NCBI GenBank assembly: GCA_016987375.1
Contig: PJRA01000313.1
Location: forward strand, 2,959,583-3,023,582
Direction of reading: 5' to 3'
DNA length: 64,000 bases
From: Brachionus koreanus
Taxonomy: Eukaryota; Rotifera; Eurotatoria; Ploima; Brachionidae
Below, in pieces: positions 12,001 to 23,140 of this stretch (positions are counted from its first letter, which is position 1; every line of letters starts with the position of its first letter). Both the position numbers and the translations under genes were made by a program. The notes beneath the pieces are model-generated. The model was not told where the DNA came from and did no database searches. It worked only from the letters and a program-made list of their open reading frames with translations.

Positions 12001-13054
12001 TTAGTTGAACTTCTGCTGTTTCCAATGGTTTATTTTTGGCAACAAAAATCTTTCCTCTAATTGTAACTGAATTGAGAATAAAATTTTCATTTAGTTTTAA
12101 ATTGGAATGCTTGGTCAAATCTATTCGTAGTAAATCAGGTCTCATAAAGAATTGTAAATTTTTTATAGAATATTTGGCTACTATATTATATTTTCCAAAC
12201 ATTACATTACCAAAAGTAAACTTTCCATTATCATCTGTCTTTACTGAACAAATAAGAGTGTCTTTTTTTACCGAATGATCGCATTCAAAATTTTTGGTGT
12301 CAAAATTTTGTCCACTTTCTTTAAAATGCAGCTCAACAATTGCATTTTGAATTCCGCTTTGGTCTTCGGTCAAGACAAAACCTTCAACTTTATATCCACT
12401 TATGACAATATGCTCTTTGGCGAACCAGTTTTCTTTAGACAGTTCCACTTGAACTTTGCTTCTTTCGAATTTAAATAAAGGGTCAGATGCCTCAACTTGA
12501 TATTTTCCAGGCATCACATTAGAAAAATAATATGTTCCATCATTCCCGGAAACAGTCGAATCAATTTTTTTACCATCCAATATTAGATTTAATTTGACTC
12601 CAGAAGGACCACGATTTTTGCTGTCACCTTGACTTGCCACTTTTCCTGAAAGACCGAAACCTTTGAAGAAAAAATTGATGTCTTCATTGCGACTACAAGG
12701 ATCGTTTTCTCCATCAACATTTAGAGATACTTGTTCCGGCTCTATATCAAAGTTTTCAATTTATTAACTTATTTTTAGAAGTTTAACATTACCAAAACTC
12801 CAGCCAGGTGGTGGATTTACTTGCAAAATATATTCACCTTTGGCATAAACAGGAATCATGTAATATCCATTTACTGGTGACGCTTCTGTAGTATATTTCA
12901 AAGCTCCATCTTTGGTTATTAATTTTACTTTAATAATTTTGAAATTTATTTCTGTATTCGATTTAATGAATCCTCCGCAACCTATTACGTCCTCAGTGTA
13001 ACAGTTTTGAAAAAATAATAAAATGAAGAACGTCAATTGAAATATTTCCTTCAT
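9047..13054 (-). CDS. NOMO: Nodal modulator (NOMO), ER membrane protein, 2 exons
   Basis: Exon 1 is 13054-12793 and exon 2 is 12741-9047. The 51-bp GT-AG intron joins W-S-F to E-P-E-Q-V in frame, giving 3957 nt or 1318 aa. NOMO is a single-pass ER protein made of many carboxypeptidase-regulatory-like, Ig-fold beta-sandwich repeats. With its partners it forms part of multipass translocon machinery (the back-of-Sec61 PAT/GEL/BOS assembly). A signal peptide is visible (MKEIFQLTFFILLFFQNCYT), followed by the conserved start EDVIGCGGFI. Repeats of the type 'G.V....G..L.NA.V.L..........T...G.F.F.NV.PG.Y.V' run throughout. One membrane segment lies about 100 residues from the C-terminus (VYLTIPLFLILIFLVLNW). 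The cytosolic tail after it is Lys/Ser-rich and longer than the roughly 45-residue tail of the human protein. The ATG at 13054 is supported by the signal peptide. Confidence 0.93.
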
Positions 13055-15410
13055 ATCTAAACAAAATAACTATTTAAATGCCTAGCACAAAATTTGTTTG
13101 ACTGAATCAAATTTTAAACTAAATTTTTATCATGACTCGCTTTGATGTTAATGTAAGTATTAAAAAAATCATAGTTGGGGTTCACAATTTTATTTCGAAA
13201 AATTATTTTTTGGTTTATTTTTCAAGAATTTTGACTAAATTAATTTAACTTTTATATTTGATTTTAGTTTTAATTTTCAAGTTTTTTCATCAAATAATTG
13301 ATTCAAAATTTTAAATTAAATAAAATATCTTTTTTATTTAATTATCAATTTAACTTTTTTTTAGAATTATATATAGTTAAAATAATTTCAAGAAATTAAG
13401 ACAATTGTTACAATTGATAGCAAGAGAATTTCATGAATAAGCCTTCCTGTTTGCTTTTTAGAAAAATTCCAGGCGCTTAATATCACCGTAAGATGTATTG
13501 AATTTTAAAAAGCGTGTAAATAAGATTAATTTTTATTTTTAAATCTTTTTTGTTAAACTAAAGCTAAAATATATATAGAAAGAGGAGATTTAGATCCAGG
13601 GTTACATGGGTGCTACAATTTAGAAAAAAAAAAAAACATTGATTAATTTTTATTCTTCTTTAACTAAATTTCTTATTGCAAAAATCTAAAAAAAACTTTA
13701 AACTTCAGCTTCTATTAAACTAGCAGTTCTATTAAATAATTTATTTAGAATTTGTCTCTCAGATATGGATAAGTTGAAGTAATTATTTACAATCTGTGAC
13801 AAACCAATTAAGCTATGTTTTGAAAGGCAAAATTTTGGAAAGATAAGATTCCTACTGGTGATGTTGGTTTAGCTTGGTTAGCTGGTTAGCCAATTTAGGT
13901 CAACCAATTTTTGGTAAACCAGTTTTTGGCTAATCAGTTTTTGGTTAACCAATTTTTAGTAAACCAAAGTCGACTATTTTCGATCAAATTTTTACCTAAA
14001 ATTAATTATCTAAACAAATTTTGAAATTTTTTAAATTTTGAGATCAAAATTTTAATATAGAATTAAAATAAAATTTAAAGACTTTAATTTTTAAACAAAA
14101 AAAATTAATTCTTTCATTAATTTTAATTGATTTTGATCCTAAACCATTTATCATAGATCCTTTTTTTTTTCAAAAATTTGAATATTTAATTTTCAGAATA
14201 TACACAACCACATTAAATTTTTTACATTAAGAATCTTTTTAAAGCCCTAATAAATGTGTATATTTTTAGCGTATAGAAGAGAATGCTAAAAATCACTGGT
14301 ATCTCAGTAGAATAATAAAAAAAATTTTCAACATCTAAAGGGTAAATGCGGGTATCGAAGAAATATGCATCAGAAAAATTTATAAACTGCTCGCCGATCT
14401 CTTTATCGCAGGAGAATTAGAATATTCACCGCTCTAACTCTTTATTCTGATTTAAAACAGAAAAAAAAACGAGAAAAGCATTTTTTTTGCTACTATCATG
14501 TTTAATCATATAAGCTAAGCTTATTAATACTAACAAGCTATTCAAATTATAAGTATAAATATAAATAAAGCCTAGGTAAGCGTTTTATTTTGTTGGTGGA
14601 ATTATTCAAATATGACAAAAATCTGAATTTATTTATCTATTTGCTTCCTGTACCGAGCTAATGCTCCTTCAGATTAAAAAAATTAAATAAAAAATCAAAA
14701 TAGAGTTAAATCAAATATAATTTAATTAAATTATTAAGATGAATAATTTGATGAACAATTGATTTTCAATGTCTTGGGCCATGGTAACGCGTATAAAAAA
14801 TAAATAAGGAAATTAATTAATTAATAAAGATCAGATTAAAAAAGAAATCTTTCATTTTTTTAAAATTCATTAAAAAATTTTATCGATTCAAAATTTTTGA
14901 TTTTTAACTCGATGAATGTTTCTTAAAGAAAAAATTGACACCCTTTTAACAAAATAAAACAATATATTTTCAATTTTTTTTACTTTCTAGTTGCTTTGTA
15001 GAAGTATTGTAATTAAGAAATTTTCTAGCAAAAATTCATATTTGATTACGGATACTCAACTGCTCTAATTACTTGTTTTTTATTTTTTAAATTGTTAAAA
15101 TTTTTAAAAAGTTACTTTTTTCAGATAATTTAATTCCAAAAGAAAATAATTAAAAAAAAACCTATTGACCTTGATAACAAATAGTCGACCAAGAATTTTA
15201 TTCAAAAAAAGCAAACACATTCTTATTCGAATTAAAAAGTTAATCATCATTTGCACTCTTCCAAAATTTTAAAGAAATCTAGTCAAATTATTTTATATTT
15301 ATTTTGTAATTTCATTTTTTATATTAACATCAAAAAATTTAAAAATAAATATTTTCAACTCATAAATTGCATATTTTTAAAAATATGGTAAACTAAATTA
15401 ATAAAATTAG
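13055..15410. other. Long intergenic stretch
   Basis: 2.3 kb without a supportable gene. It holds a short tandem repeat (13866-13970) and a patch of higher G+C (about 14270-14460). Unresolved 5' exons of the chromodomain gene that starts at or before 15411 may lie here. Confidence 0.45.
13866..13970. repeat. Degenerate tandem repeat, about 17-18 bp unit
   Basis: Five to six diverged copies of a unit like GGTTAACCAATTTTTGGTAA follow one another (GGTCAACCAATTTTTGGTAA, ACCAGTTTTTGGCTAATC, AGTTTTTGGTTAACC, AATTTTTAGTAAACC). Each unit is partly self-complementary (GGTTAACC and TTGGTAAACCA). No function is evident. Confidence 0.65.
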
Positions 15411-16810
15411 AATTTTGATTTATTTTTTGAATAAGGATTATGAAGAATTCATAAATTTTCGTTCAAGATTTTATTTTTTATGCGGAAGAGAATTTTTCTT
15501 AAAAGAATTAGGTATTAAGTCTGACAAAGAGCGTCCTATACCACAAAACCACGTTGTTTTATGCAATATGTTTAAAAGTAATAATTTCAATTTAAATATT
15601 CAATATTTTAATGAATTTTTAGAACGAGGAGCCAAAGTTCCAGATTTCTACGGCTATTATAATTTGTGGAGATCGTGTAATGAAAATGTCTTTGTTGAAT
15701 ATAATCACTACGAGAAAAAATTCCTTTTTTTGAAAAAATTCAGAGATTATATAAAAAATGACGAACTGTACGATTTTGTCAACTACAAAATTAGCTCAAG
15801 CGATGGAACTTCACAAAGATTTGGAAAATCAGTTAAATTCTTTAAATATCTTTGTGCCTTAACATTTGCAAAAAAAAGTGAAAAATGTGTAGAAATTGAT
15901 GAAATTTTAGAACAGATAGAGAGTATATTTTTTAAATTATGTTTAAAGTTAAAAATTTTATTAAAAACCTTATTTTGATTTAAAGATGAAAAGTTGAAAA
16001 TACCATCGTTTGATATTTGGAATAGAAATATATGCAAAGTTGTTTGGAATGAAGATTTTAATTGTCTTAAATTAGAGAAATGTAGTAATTTTTTTCTTTC
16101 TTAACTAGAGTTGTTTAAGAGACTTTAAGATGATAATTTTTTCTGACTTTTACACAAGTCTGTTCTAAATAATAATAAACTTTATTGAGTTTAAACAAAT
16201 CACTAGTTATTGAAAAAATTTCAATATCATTTTAAAATGAGCAAAATATTTTCTAGGTTATTCTTCGGGATTCTGTAAAAAAAGGAACAGAAAAGAATCA
16301 TTTGAAAGAAAAGAAGTACTAGTAAACCGATGCATTAAAAAGAAATAATTTTTTCCTTTTAATCAAGTCCCCTAGGACATCAATTGGAAGAAATATTTGT
16401 AAAAAAATTAGAAGTACATCAAGCAGAGAATTAAATAGCTCACCAAATAGCTCTTTTAATGAAATAAAGAATGATAATTCCAACTCTGATTCAGACTTTG
16501 ACAATTATGTGCATCCAGAAGACATATTATGGGACTACGAGGCCATTTTGAATGAACGAACCAAAGATGGTAAGATTCAATTTTTGGTAAAATGGAAAGA
16601 TTTTGGTCCATATAAATTTGAACCGTGAGTAACTAATTTTTACTTTTGAAGATATTTTTGATTAAATTTTTAAGTTCTTGGGAAAACGAATCAATGGTTA
16701 ATTGCGTATTTAGCCGAAAAAGAAGAGAACCGGTAAAAAAATTTCACCATATAGATGAAATAGACAAGCCAGAAGATGTAATTGAATATTTCAATAAAAT
16801 GAAATATTGA
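15411..16810 (+). CDS. Chromodomain protein, 5' end unresolved
   Basis: Exons resolved: 15411-15922, 15986-16084, 16257-16321, 16368-16624 and 16675-16810, all joining in frame. No ATG begins the first exon, which follows a TTAG acceptor-like site, so an upstream coding exon is likely; otherwise translation would start at an internal Met. The N-terminal 200 residues (YEEFINFRSRFYFLCGREFF...) match nothing I recognise. Next comes a basic, Ser/Asn-rich linker, then a chromodomain in the last two exons: DYEAILNERTKDGKIQFLVKWKDF...SWENESMVN. This has the aromatic-cage positions (Y, W in VKWKDF, W-E) typical of methyl-lysine readers. The C-terminus after it is short and basic. It may bind histones. 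It could also be a domesticated chromo-integrase fragment, though no integrase or RT is present. Confidence 0.7.
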
Positions 16811-17152
16811 GTAATAAGCCATATTTTAAAATAAATCTTTATTTTAAAAATAATTAGGATAATTTTTTAAGTTAATAATTTTGTTTTGATTTCTTAGATT
16901 AAAACAAGTTTTAGTTGATAAAAGACAAACCGTTTTTAGAAAAACTATTTATATAGAATTGCTCTACAGTTAACCTGTTGTAGCTTATTATTATTAGAAT
17001 TAAATACTTGTAATAAAATTTTTAGATTTCTTTTTTTAATAAAGTTTACGTAATGAACATTTTTCTCGTATTTTTTTTTTTTAATTAGAAGCTTTAATTT
17101 TGAAAATATCGACATTTAAAAAAGAATATATTTTTAAAATTCATTTATTTAG

Positions 17153-18051
17153 TTAGAATTTATTTATGTAAAGATTTTTCTCCGTGATAAAATCACAGAC
17201 TTCATCAGGAATTAAATACTTGACGCTTTCATTTCTAGAAATGGCTCGTCTTAAAATAGAAATTACCAAACAAATATATTTAAATTTAAAAATAATGAAA
17301 AAACCTTATTTTTGTTGAACTAATATCATTCAATATCCAGTCATTAATCAAATGAAAATTGCTCTAGAATTTATATAAAATATTATATCTGTTAATTGAG
17401 CACAGTTTTTTTACCTTATGTTTATATAAAAAATCGTTTTCATAAATTATTTTTTCTGGTCCTGAACCCATTCTATTAATAATTGCTAGACCAAATTGAG
17501 AAAATATTTCTTCCATCTAAAAATAAAACAAAAAAGTTATTTAATCCAACTAAAATTAAATTAATTGAAGAAATATATAAAAATACATGATCTGCTTTCC
17601 AAAGGTTCGGAATCAAAAAAGTTTCAACCAAATCCCCGCCACATAAAAGCATTAATTGGACACTATTTCCAAATTGATGTTGAGCATTTTTTTTATGATA
17701 CGTTAGGACCTCTAAAGTCGGTGTCCATTCAGGTTTTTTTGACTCCCACTCACTCAATTCTAACCAATTATTACTTTTAATTCCAAGTCTCACCATTTCA
17801 CACCGTGTTTGTGCGTCAACAAGTCCTTTTTTCTTATAGGCATCACTCACAGGCGATATTATGCCTTTTAAAACTTGGTATTTTCCATTTGAGTTGAAAT
17901 AATTCTTTGCTATTTCTTTAAAATTCAAAAATTTTGAGAATATAATTAAAAAAGAAAAATAATTAAATTTACCAAACATTCTTAAATGCATATTTGTAAC
18001 AGGATTAAATGAGCCACAAAGCAACAAAACAAGAGGAATTTTTTGAGCCAT
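17153..18051 (-). CDS. NMNAT: Nicotinamide/nicotinate mononucleotide adenylyltransferase, 5 exons
   Basis: Joins NMN or NaMN to the AMP moiety of ATP to make NAD+ or NaAD, the last shared step of NAD synthesis. Exons in coding order: 18051-17973, 17915-17587, 17516-17415, 17363-17305, 17249-17153 (666 nt, 221 aa). The nucleotidyltransferase motif GSFNPVTNMHLRMF (GxFxPxxxxH) lies near residue 13. The substrate-binding block KGIISPVSDAYKKKGL follows, then LLCGGDL...PNLW, and the C-terminal ISSTKIRRAI (ISSTxxR, phosphate binding). At 221 aa it is shorter than human NMNAT1 (279) and lacks the long central insertion with nuclear or Golgi targeting. Its size is closest to NMNAT3, so the compartment cannot be stated. 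Confidence 0.92.
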
Positions 18052-18426
18052 TTTTAAAGATCTAAGTGCCAGATTTTGACAATTTTCACTATATCAAACA
18101 AAATATTTATTTTTGTTAAATTTTGAAATTATTTCAAGAATTTAATTTAGCATATACATATAGAATTAACAAGTTTTTTTCATAATTTATTTGAGCATCC
18201 GGAAATAAACCGAAATTTATTTTTTTTGCTATCTGTTCTAAAAAAGAAGTATTATAATATAAAAAATAACTTTTAAAGCTTTTGTCTCTAATTATTAATT
18301 ACAAAATTTAATCAAAAGAAATTTAGGTTTTGTGAAATTCAAATTCAAATACAAAAATTCTTCCTCTTTTGATTAATATAAATTTAATAAAATAAAATAT
18401 TTTTTAAAAATATGCTGCAATAAAGT

Positions 18427-18598
18427 GCAACATACTATGTTGCACCTTAACAGGATTAAAAAAATGTTTTTTCTCACATAAAATAAAGACAAAAAATAAA
18501 ACACCAATTGGATTCAAACAAATTATTAATTTAATTCTAAAAAAAAAAGAAAATTTAATTTTTATTTCAGATAAAAAAGGTGCAACAAAGTATGTTGC
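18427..18598. mobile_element. Small palindromic-ended inverted-repeat element (MITE-like)
   Basis: The left arm GCAACATACTATGTTGCACC (18427-18446) and the complement of the right arm at 18579-18598 match at 19 of 20 positions, with 132 bp of A/T-rich DNA between them. Each arm is itself a near-perfect palindrome (TGCAACATA.TATGTTGCA), so the DNA can form hairpins at both ends. No target duplication is clear and no coding frame exists. It could be a MITE or a pair of binding sites. Confidence 0.5.
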
Positions 18599-19205
18599 GT
18601 TTTGTTTGTGTATATTTTTTATTTATATTATATTTAACTAAATATTTTAAATTATCAAAAAATAAATAATTTTTGTTTGATTTGTATTTGAATTTCTTAA
18701 TTTCAGGAATTAATTATTTAGAGACAATGAATATTTATTAAATTATTAAAAAATACTAATAAGAATAAAATTATCATGAATTTATTAAAATTTAATTTTT
18801 TTAATATTAACAACATTATTTTTTCCTTTATAAATTTGAATAAATTAAATTTATCCTATGAATACTTAAAATAATTCCATAATTGTAAATAATTTCTAGT
18901 TAGCAAAAATGCTTTAACTAATAAAAATATTCCGACAAAAGATGGTGTCACTCTCGGCTTTATTAGTCAGTCCAACATGTATTTATTATATTAATCTTGA
19001 TTTTATCTAACAAGAAATGGAGCTTCACTGCTAAAACTCTGATATGATCTTTATTAAATTTTCTTAAATTAAAAACTATTAACCATGACTATTGAAGTAT
19101 TTATTCGTAATTTTAAACAAAATTATATTTAATAAAAAATAATAACAAAATATACAAATCTAAATCAGCTTTTAAAAAATAAAATAAAATAAAAACTGAC
19201 AAAAA
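18599..19205. other. Intergenic spacer between the NMNAT start and the DHX38 3' end
   Basis: A/T-rich, no coding frame. It probably includes the DHX38 3' UTR (minus strand). A slightly less A/T-rich patch at 18935-19000 has no recognisable content. Confidence 0.45.
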
Positions 19206-22200
19206 TTAAAGACCAAATCGTCTACGCGGCGTCGGAGTCATAGCTTCTTTTTTTAAATCGTCATTATTAGCTCTACCAGGTGTAATAATATGTGTGCGTT
19301 TACTTGGTACAAAAGACATTTCTTTTTCTCTTTCTTTTTGCTCAATTTTTTCTTGAGCCTCTTTCATTTCGTTCTCCATGGCAATTCTCTCATTTACAAA
19401 CTTTTTTCTACTTTCAGCCTTTGATTTTGACGAGTCTTTAAGACTAAAAAACATGGGACCCAATTCGGCTAGCCACTGTCCATCGACAGCAGTAACACAT
19501 TGCATGTATTCCTTAATAGTCATTACGAGTTCATGGTACACAATATAATCTGGTGTCATGCCCATGCCATACAAAGCACTAGTCGGATGCAAATGACAAG
19601 GCATTCCAGTTCTTAAATTTACATATTCTCCTATGCCTTTTAGTCGAGCAGCATGGTGAAAATATGCCGAACAGATGCATTTTCTGACTATATCCCAATC
19701 TGTACCACATGATATTAGCTTTAGATCTAGCGAGGTCATAATTTCTTTCAATTGTTGTCGGATTTCTCTTACCTTTTTCATAGCTTTGACGTGTATGAAA
19801 TGATCTGTGCACCAATTAGCCGAATATCCATTTATCTTCCATTGTTGATACAAATGCAACAAAGTCAAGTGATCCGATTCAGGCACTTGAAATTTTTCTT
19901 GCTTTGAAATAGCTTCTTCCTCACGTCCCTTAGGTCGGTAAAATATGGAAGGCACAGACAACATGGATACAATAATGATCATTTCAGCACTACAGCCCAT
20001 AGCACCAGCGACTATAACCATTTTAGACAAGGCTGGATCGAGCGGAAACTCGACCATTTGTCGGCCCAATTCGGTAAGCTCACCAGTATTGTCCAAAGCG
20101 CCCAAAATCCACAATTGATACATTGAATTCATCATGTTATCACTTGGTGGCGGATCCATAAAATGAAACTGCATCAAATCTTGGACCTTTAGCGATTTAA
20201 GCAATAAAATAACATTAGACAAATTTGTTCGTTGTATTTCAGGCACATTGGTTCGCAACATTTCTTCACGAAAATTTCTATCCGAATACAAACGAAAGCA
20301 TTGTCCTGGCCCAGTACGACCCGCTCTACCGGCTCGTTGTGCAGCGTTAGCTTGACTGATTGGAAATACTTGCAGAGCGTCCATACCAATACGTGGATTA
20401 AACACTTTTAATTTACAATATCCTGCATCAATAACATACTTAATACCATCAACAGTTAAACTGGTCTCAGCAATGTTTGTAGCCACGACAACTTTTCTCA
20501 TTCCATGGTCGGCTTTTTGAAATATTTTAGCCTGCAGATCAGTTGGAAGTTGAGAATAAATGGGCAAAACTGACAATGGTCTAGCTCCTTCTTCGACTAG
20601 AGCTTCTAATTTTTCCTTAATCATTTCACATGTTGCATCAATATCTTCTTGACCTGGCATAAAGACCAATATATCACCATCAGGTGCACCCAAATGCAAT
20701 TGAACCGCTTGTTTAACAGCTGCGTCCACATAATCCTCAACAGTGTTTTTGCTAAAAAATATTTCAACCGGAAATGTACGTCCTGGAATGTTGTATACAA
20801 CTACGTTTCCAAAGAATGCAGAAAATTTATCTGCATCCATAGTGGCCGATGTGACAATTAATTTAAGATCTTGTCGTCTGCTTATTACTTCTCTCAAAAG
20901 TCCAAACAATACATCCGTATTCAATGATCGTTCATGGGCTTCGTCCATTATTATAGCTGAATAGCGGTCCAAATCTGGCTCGTTTAAACTCTCCCTTAGC
21001 AAAATACCATCAGTCATATATTTGATAACAGTCGAATCAGATGTACAATCTTCAAATCGAATTGCATAGCCAACTTCTTCGCCTAGTTTTACATTCATTT
21101 CTTCTGACACACGCTTTGCAACAGACATAGCAGCAACTCTACGCGGTTGAGTACAACAAACAATGCCTCGTTTAGTAAAGCCATCTTCATGTAAATACTG
21201 AGTTAATTGAGTTGTTTTACCAGAACCTGTTTCTCCTACCACAATAATTACAGTATTCTCGCGGATTATTTTAAGTAGCTCTTCTCTAACTGCATAAACT
21301 GGCAAATACTCTCTTTGCTGTTTTAAAGTGTTTCGTGTGGCAAAATCAGAAACTGCCTGTGACTTTTGTTCGTTCATTATATCAGCAAATTGTTGATTTT
21401 TTTTATAGTCAACCGAATCGTCTTCAGTTACTTTTTCTTTATCACTTTTTTCATGTATGCCAAGAATGTTTCCCAACTTAGTGCCGGCAAGTTTGTTCAC
21501 CTTTTCAGCTGCTTGTTGCCTTTCTCGTTGTTCTCTAAAGCGTCTGACTGACTGACATCCTTTGCGACAAACAATAGCCATGTCTGATGTAGGATCTTTC
21601 AATGGTATAACCGGTTCAAATTGTTTAGTAAATGTAATTCTACCATCTAAAAATGGTGGTACTATATTTCGTACAATTATGTGTACTCTGGCCTCTAGTT
21701 CGTCTTCAAAATCCTCATCTGGGTCAATTTGAGAAACCACACCACTGGTCAACATTCGGTTTGTTTCCCATTTTTGATGATCTCTATTTCTTTGCTGAGC
21801 ATGAAACGATACTTTTCTTTTCCATTTTTGTTGCATTTTTTCTTGTTTTAAATTTAAAAAGCTTTCACTCATAGCCGCAAACGAATTGTTCTCTTGGTCA
21901 TAGCCTTCATTTTCATCCATTCCGTACCATTCTCGATCGAGTCTTTTTTGATCATCTTCATACTCTTCATCACTAGAAAAATTATCAGATTCTTTTTTAA
22001 GCGGAGTGGCACCAGTTTTTTTTCTATCATCAGCCCATTTGTTGTATTTATGACTAGGAGTAGGTACTGGTGTCCCATCATATCTTCGATTTTCTTTGTG
22101 ATCGCGTTTAGGCGTAAAGTCCCAGCTTGACTTTTTATAATAACTTTTGTCTTCATCATCTCTCCATCCAGAACGTGATGGACTGTCCCGGATCAGACCT

Positions 22201-22730
22201 TTCGGAGTTTTTATGTAATCCATCCTATCTGAATTGTGCGGTGTTGAATCATCCCAGGATCTTTTTTTATCTCGTCTTTCATAGTAATCGTTTGATGAAG
22301 CATACAATCCTTTTCGATCATGTTTGTATCTACGATCGATTCGGTCGTGATAGCTTCTGTGTGGAGTTGGAGTTTTTTTTTCATCAAAATCTCTTTCTCT
22401 ATAGTGTCTATTATTTCGCTCTCTAGACTCTTTTCCTGCTTTGGAATCGGTTGAATCAATCGGTTCTTCTTCGCCTGTAAACGAGTAGGTTTTTGAACGC
22501 TTGCTATTCGGTTCTTCTTGACGATACTTCTGCTCGTTTTCGAGTTTTTCTTTTTTCTTACGAGCGGCAAGTACATCTAGACCGAGTATTGAACCTTTTG
22601 GCTTGGTGTCTACTGGCAAAGGTGTCTTGAATTCATGAGCATCAACGTTTGGATTCTTCTTGGCCATTTTGATTAAGCCGCCCTCTTGCTGTGGAGGTGG
22701 CATCAAAACCGAATAATCATTGTTAGACAT
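19206..22730 (-). CDS. DHX38: Pre-mRNA-splicing ATP-dependent RNA helicase PRP16/DHX38
   Basis: Uninterrupted frame of 1174 aa. DEAH-box helicase that remodels the spliceosome after the first transesterification so that the second step can proceed; nuclear. An Arg/Ser/Asp-rich N-terminus carries several TP motifs ([13 protein letters not shown]...), as in the human protein. The block [21 protein letters not shown]...[12 protein letters not shown] is specific to PRP16 and separates it from PRP2, PRP22 and PRP43. Helicase motifs: [11 protein letters not shown] (about residue 498), II DEAH (about 592), III SAT, then TNIAETSLT and [12 protein letters not shown]. The C-terminal HA2 and OB-fold regions ([18 protein letters not shown] [23 protein letters not shown] [16 protein letters not shown]) are complete. 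Length is close to the human 1227 aa. The lack of introns in so long a gene is notable here. Divergent from ENY2. Confidence 0.97.
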   Translation of the reverse strand: MSNNDYSVLMPPPQQEGGLIKMAKKNPNVDAHEFKTPLPVDTKPKGSILGLDVLAARKKKEKLENEQKYRQEEPNSKRSKTYSFTGEEEPIDSTDSKAGKESRERNNRHYRERDFDEKKTPTPHRSYHDRIDRRYKHDRKGLYASSNDYYERRDKKRSWDDSTPHNSDRMDYIKTPKGLIRDSPSRSGWRDDEDKSYYKKSSWDFTPKRDHKENRRYDGTPVPTPSHKYNKWADDRKKTGATPLKKESDNFSSDEEYEDDQKRLDREWYGMDENEGYDQENNSFAAMSESFLNLKQEKMQQKWKRKVSFHAQQRNRDHQKWETNRMLTSGVVSQIDPDEDFEDELEARVHIIVRNIVPPFLDGRITFTKQFEPVIPLKDPTSDMAIVCRKGCQSVRRFREQRERQQAAEKVNKLAGTKLGNILGIHEKSDKEKVTEDDSVDYKKNQQFADIMNEQKSQAVSDFATRNTLKQQREYLPVYAVREELLKIIRENTVIIVVGETGSGKTTQLTQYLHEDGFTKRGIVCCTQPRRVAAMSVAKRVSEEMNVKLGEEVGYAIRFEDCTSDSTVIKYMTDGILLRESLNEPDLDRYSAIIMDEAHERSLNTDVLFGLLREVISRRQDLKLIVTSATMDADKFSAFFGNVVVYNIPGRTFPVEIFFSKNTVEDYVDAAVKQAVQLHLGAPDGDILVFMPGQEDIDATCEMIKEKLEALVEEGARPLSVLPIYSQLPTDLQAKIFQKADHGMRKVVVATNIAETSLTVDGIKYVIDAGYCKLKVFNPRIGMDALQVFPISQANAAQRAGRAGRTGPGQCFRLYSDRNFREEMLRTNVPEIQRTNLSNVILLLKSLKVQDLMQFHFMDPPPSDNMMNSMYQLWILGALDNTGELTELGRQMVEFPLDPALSKMVIVAGAMGCSAEMIIIVSMLSVPSIFYRPKGREEEAISKQEKFQVPESDHLTLLHLYQQWKINGYSANWCTDHFIHVKAMKKVREIRQQLKEIMTSLDLKLISCGTDWDIVRKCICSAYFHHAARLKGIGEYVNLRTGMPCHLHPTSALYGMGMTPDYIVYHELVMTIKEYMQCVTAVDGQWLAELGPMFFSLKDSSKSKAESRKKFVNERIAMENEMKEAQEKIEQKEREKEMSFVPSKRTHIITPGRANNDDLKKEAMTPTPRRRFGL

Positions 22731-23140
22731 TTTTTAGAATATCATTTGAAATTTAAAAAATTTCAAAAAAAAAAACAAAATTTATCCTTATAATTATAGT
22801 CTTATTTTTTTGTTAAAATTAAGTTAAGCTAGATTTTATTTTAGAGAGAATTTAAGGTTTGTTTAATTTTATTATGATTGTGCAACTAGAAAATAAAAAT
22901 TTGTTTTATTTCACCAATTTGAATGCAAAATTGTGTTTCTATTTGCTTGAATTTTTATTTTATTTGAATTATTATTTATTTGGTAGAATATTTAAAATAG
23001 TGAGTAATAAATTGAGGCTTTTCTTAATGAGTATAGTAAAGGCTATTCATTAGCTTTAATACAAAAAACTTAAATTTATTTCTTATACCTTTATTTTATA
23101 TTCTAATGATAATTATTTTTGCATTTAAGAATTTAGAAAA
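22731..23140. promoter_or_regulatory. Shared 410-bp spacer between divergent DHX38 and ENY2
   Basis: The start codons of DHX38 (minus, 22730) and ENY2 (plus, 23141) face away from each other across 410 bp of A/T-rich DNA. This spacing is compatible with a bidirectional promoter for two housekeeping nuclear genes. No TATA or other element stands out from the A/T background. Confidence 0.45.

Noticed and set aside
22211..22576. 121-codon frame on the minus strand within DHX38
   Set aside because: Out-of-frame shadow of the Arg/Lys/Ser-rich N-terminus of DHX38.
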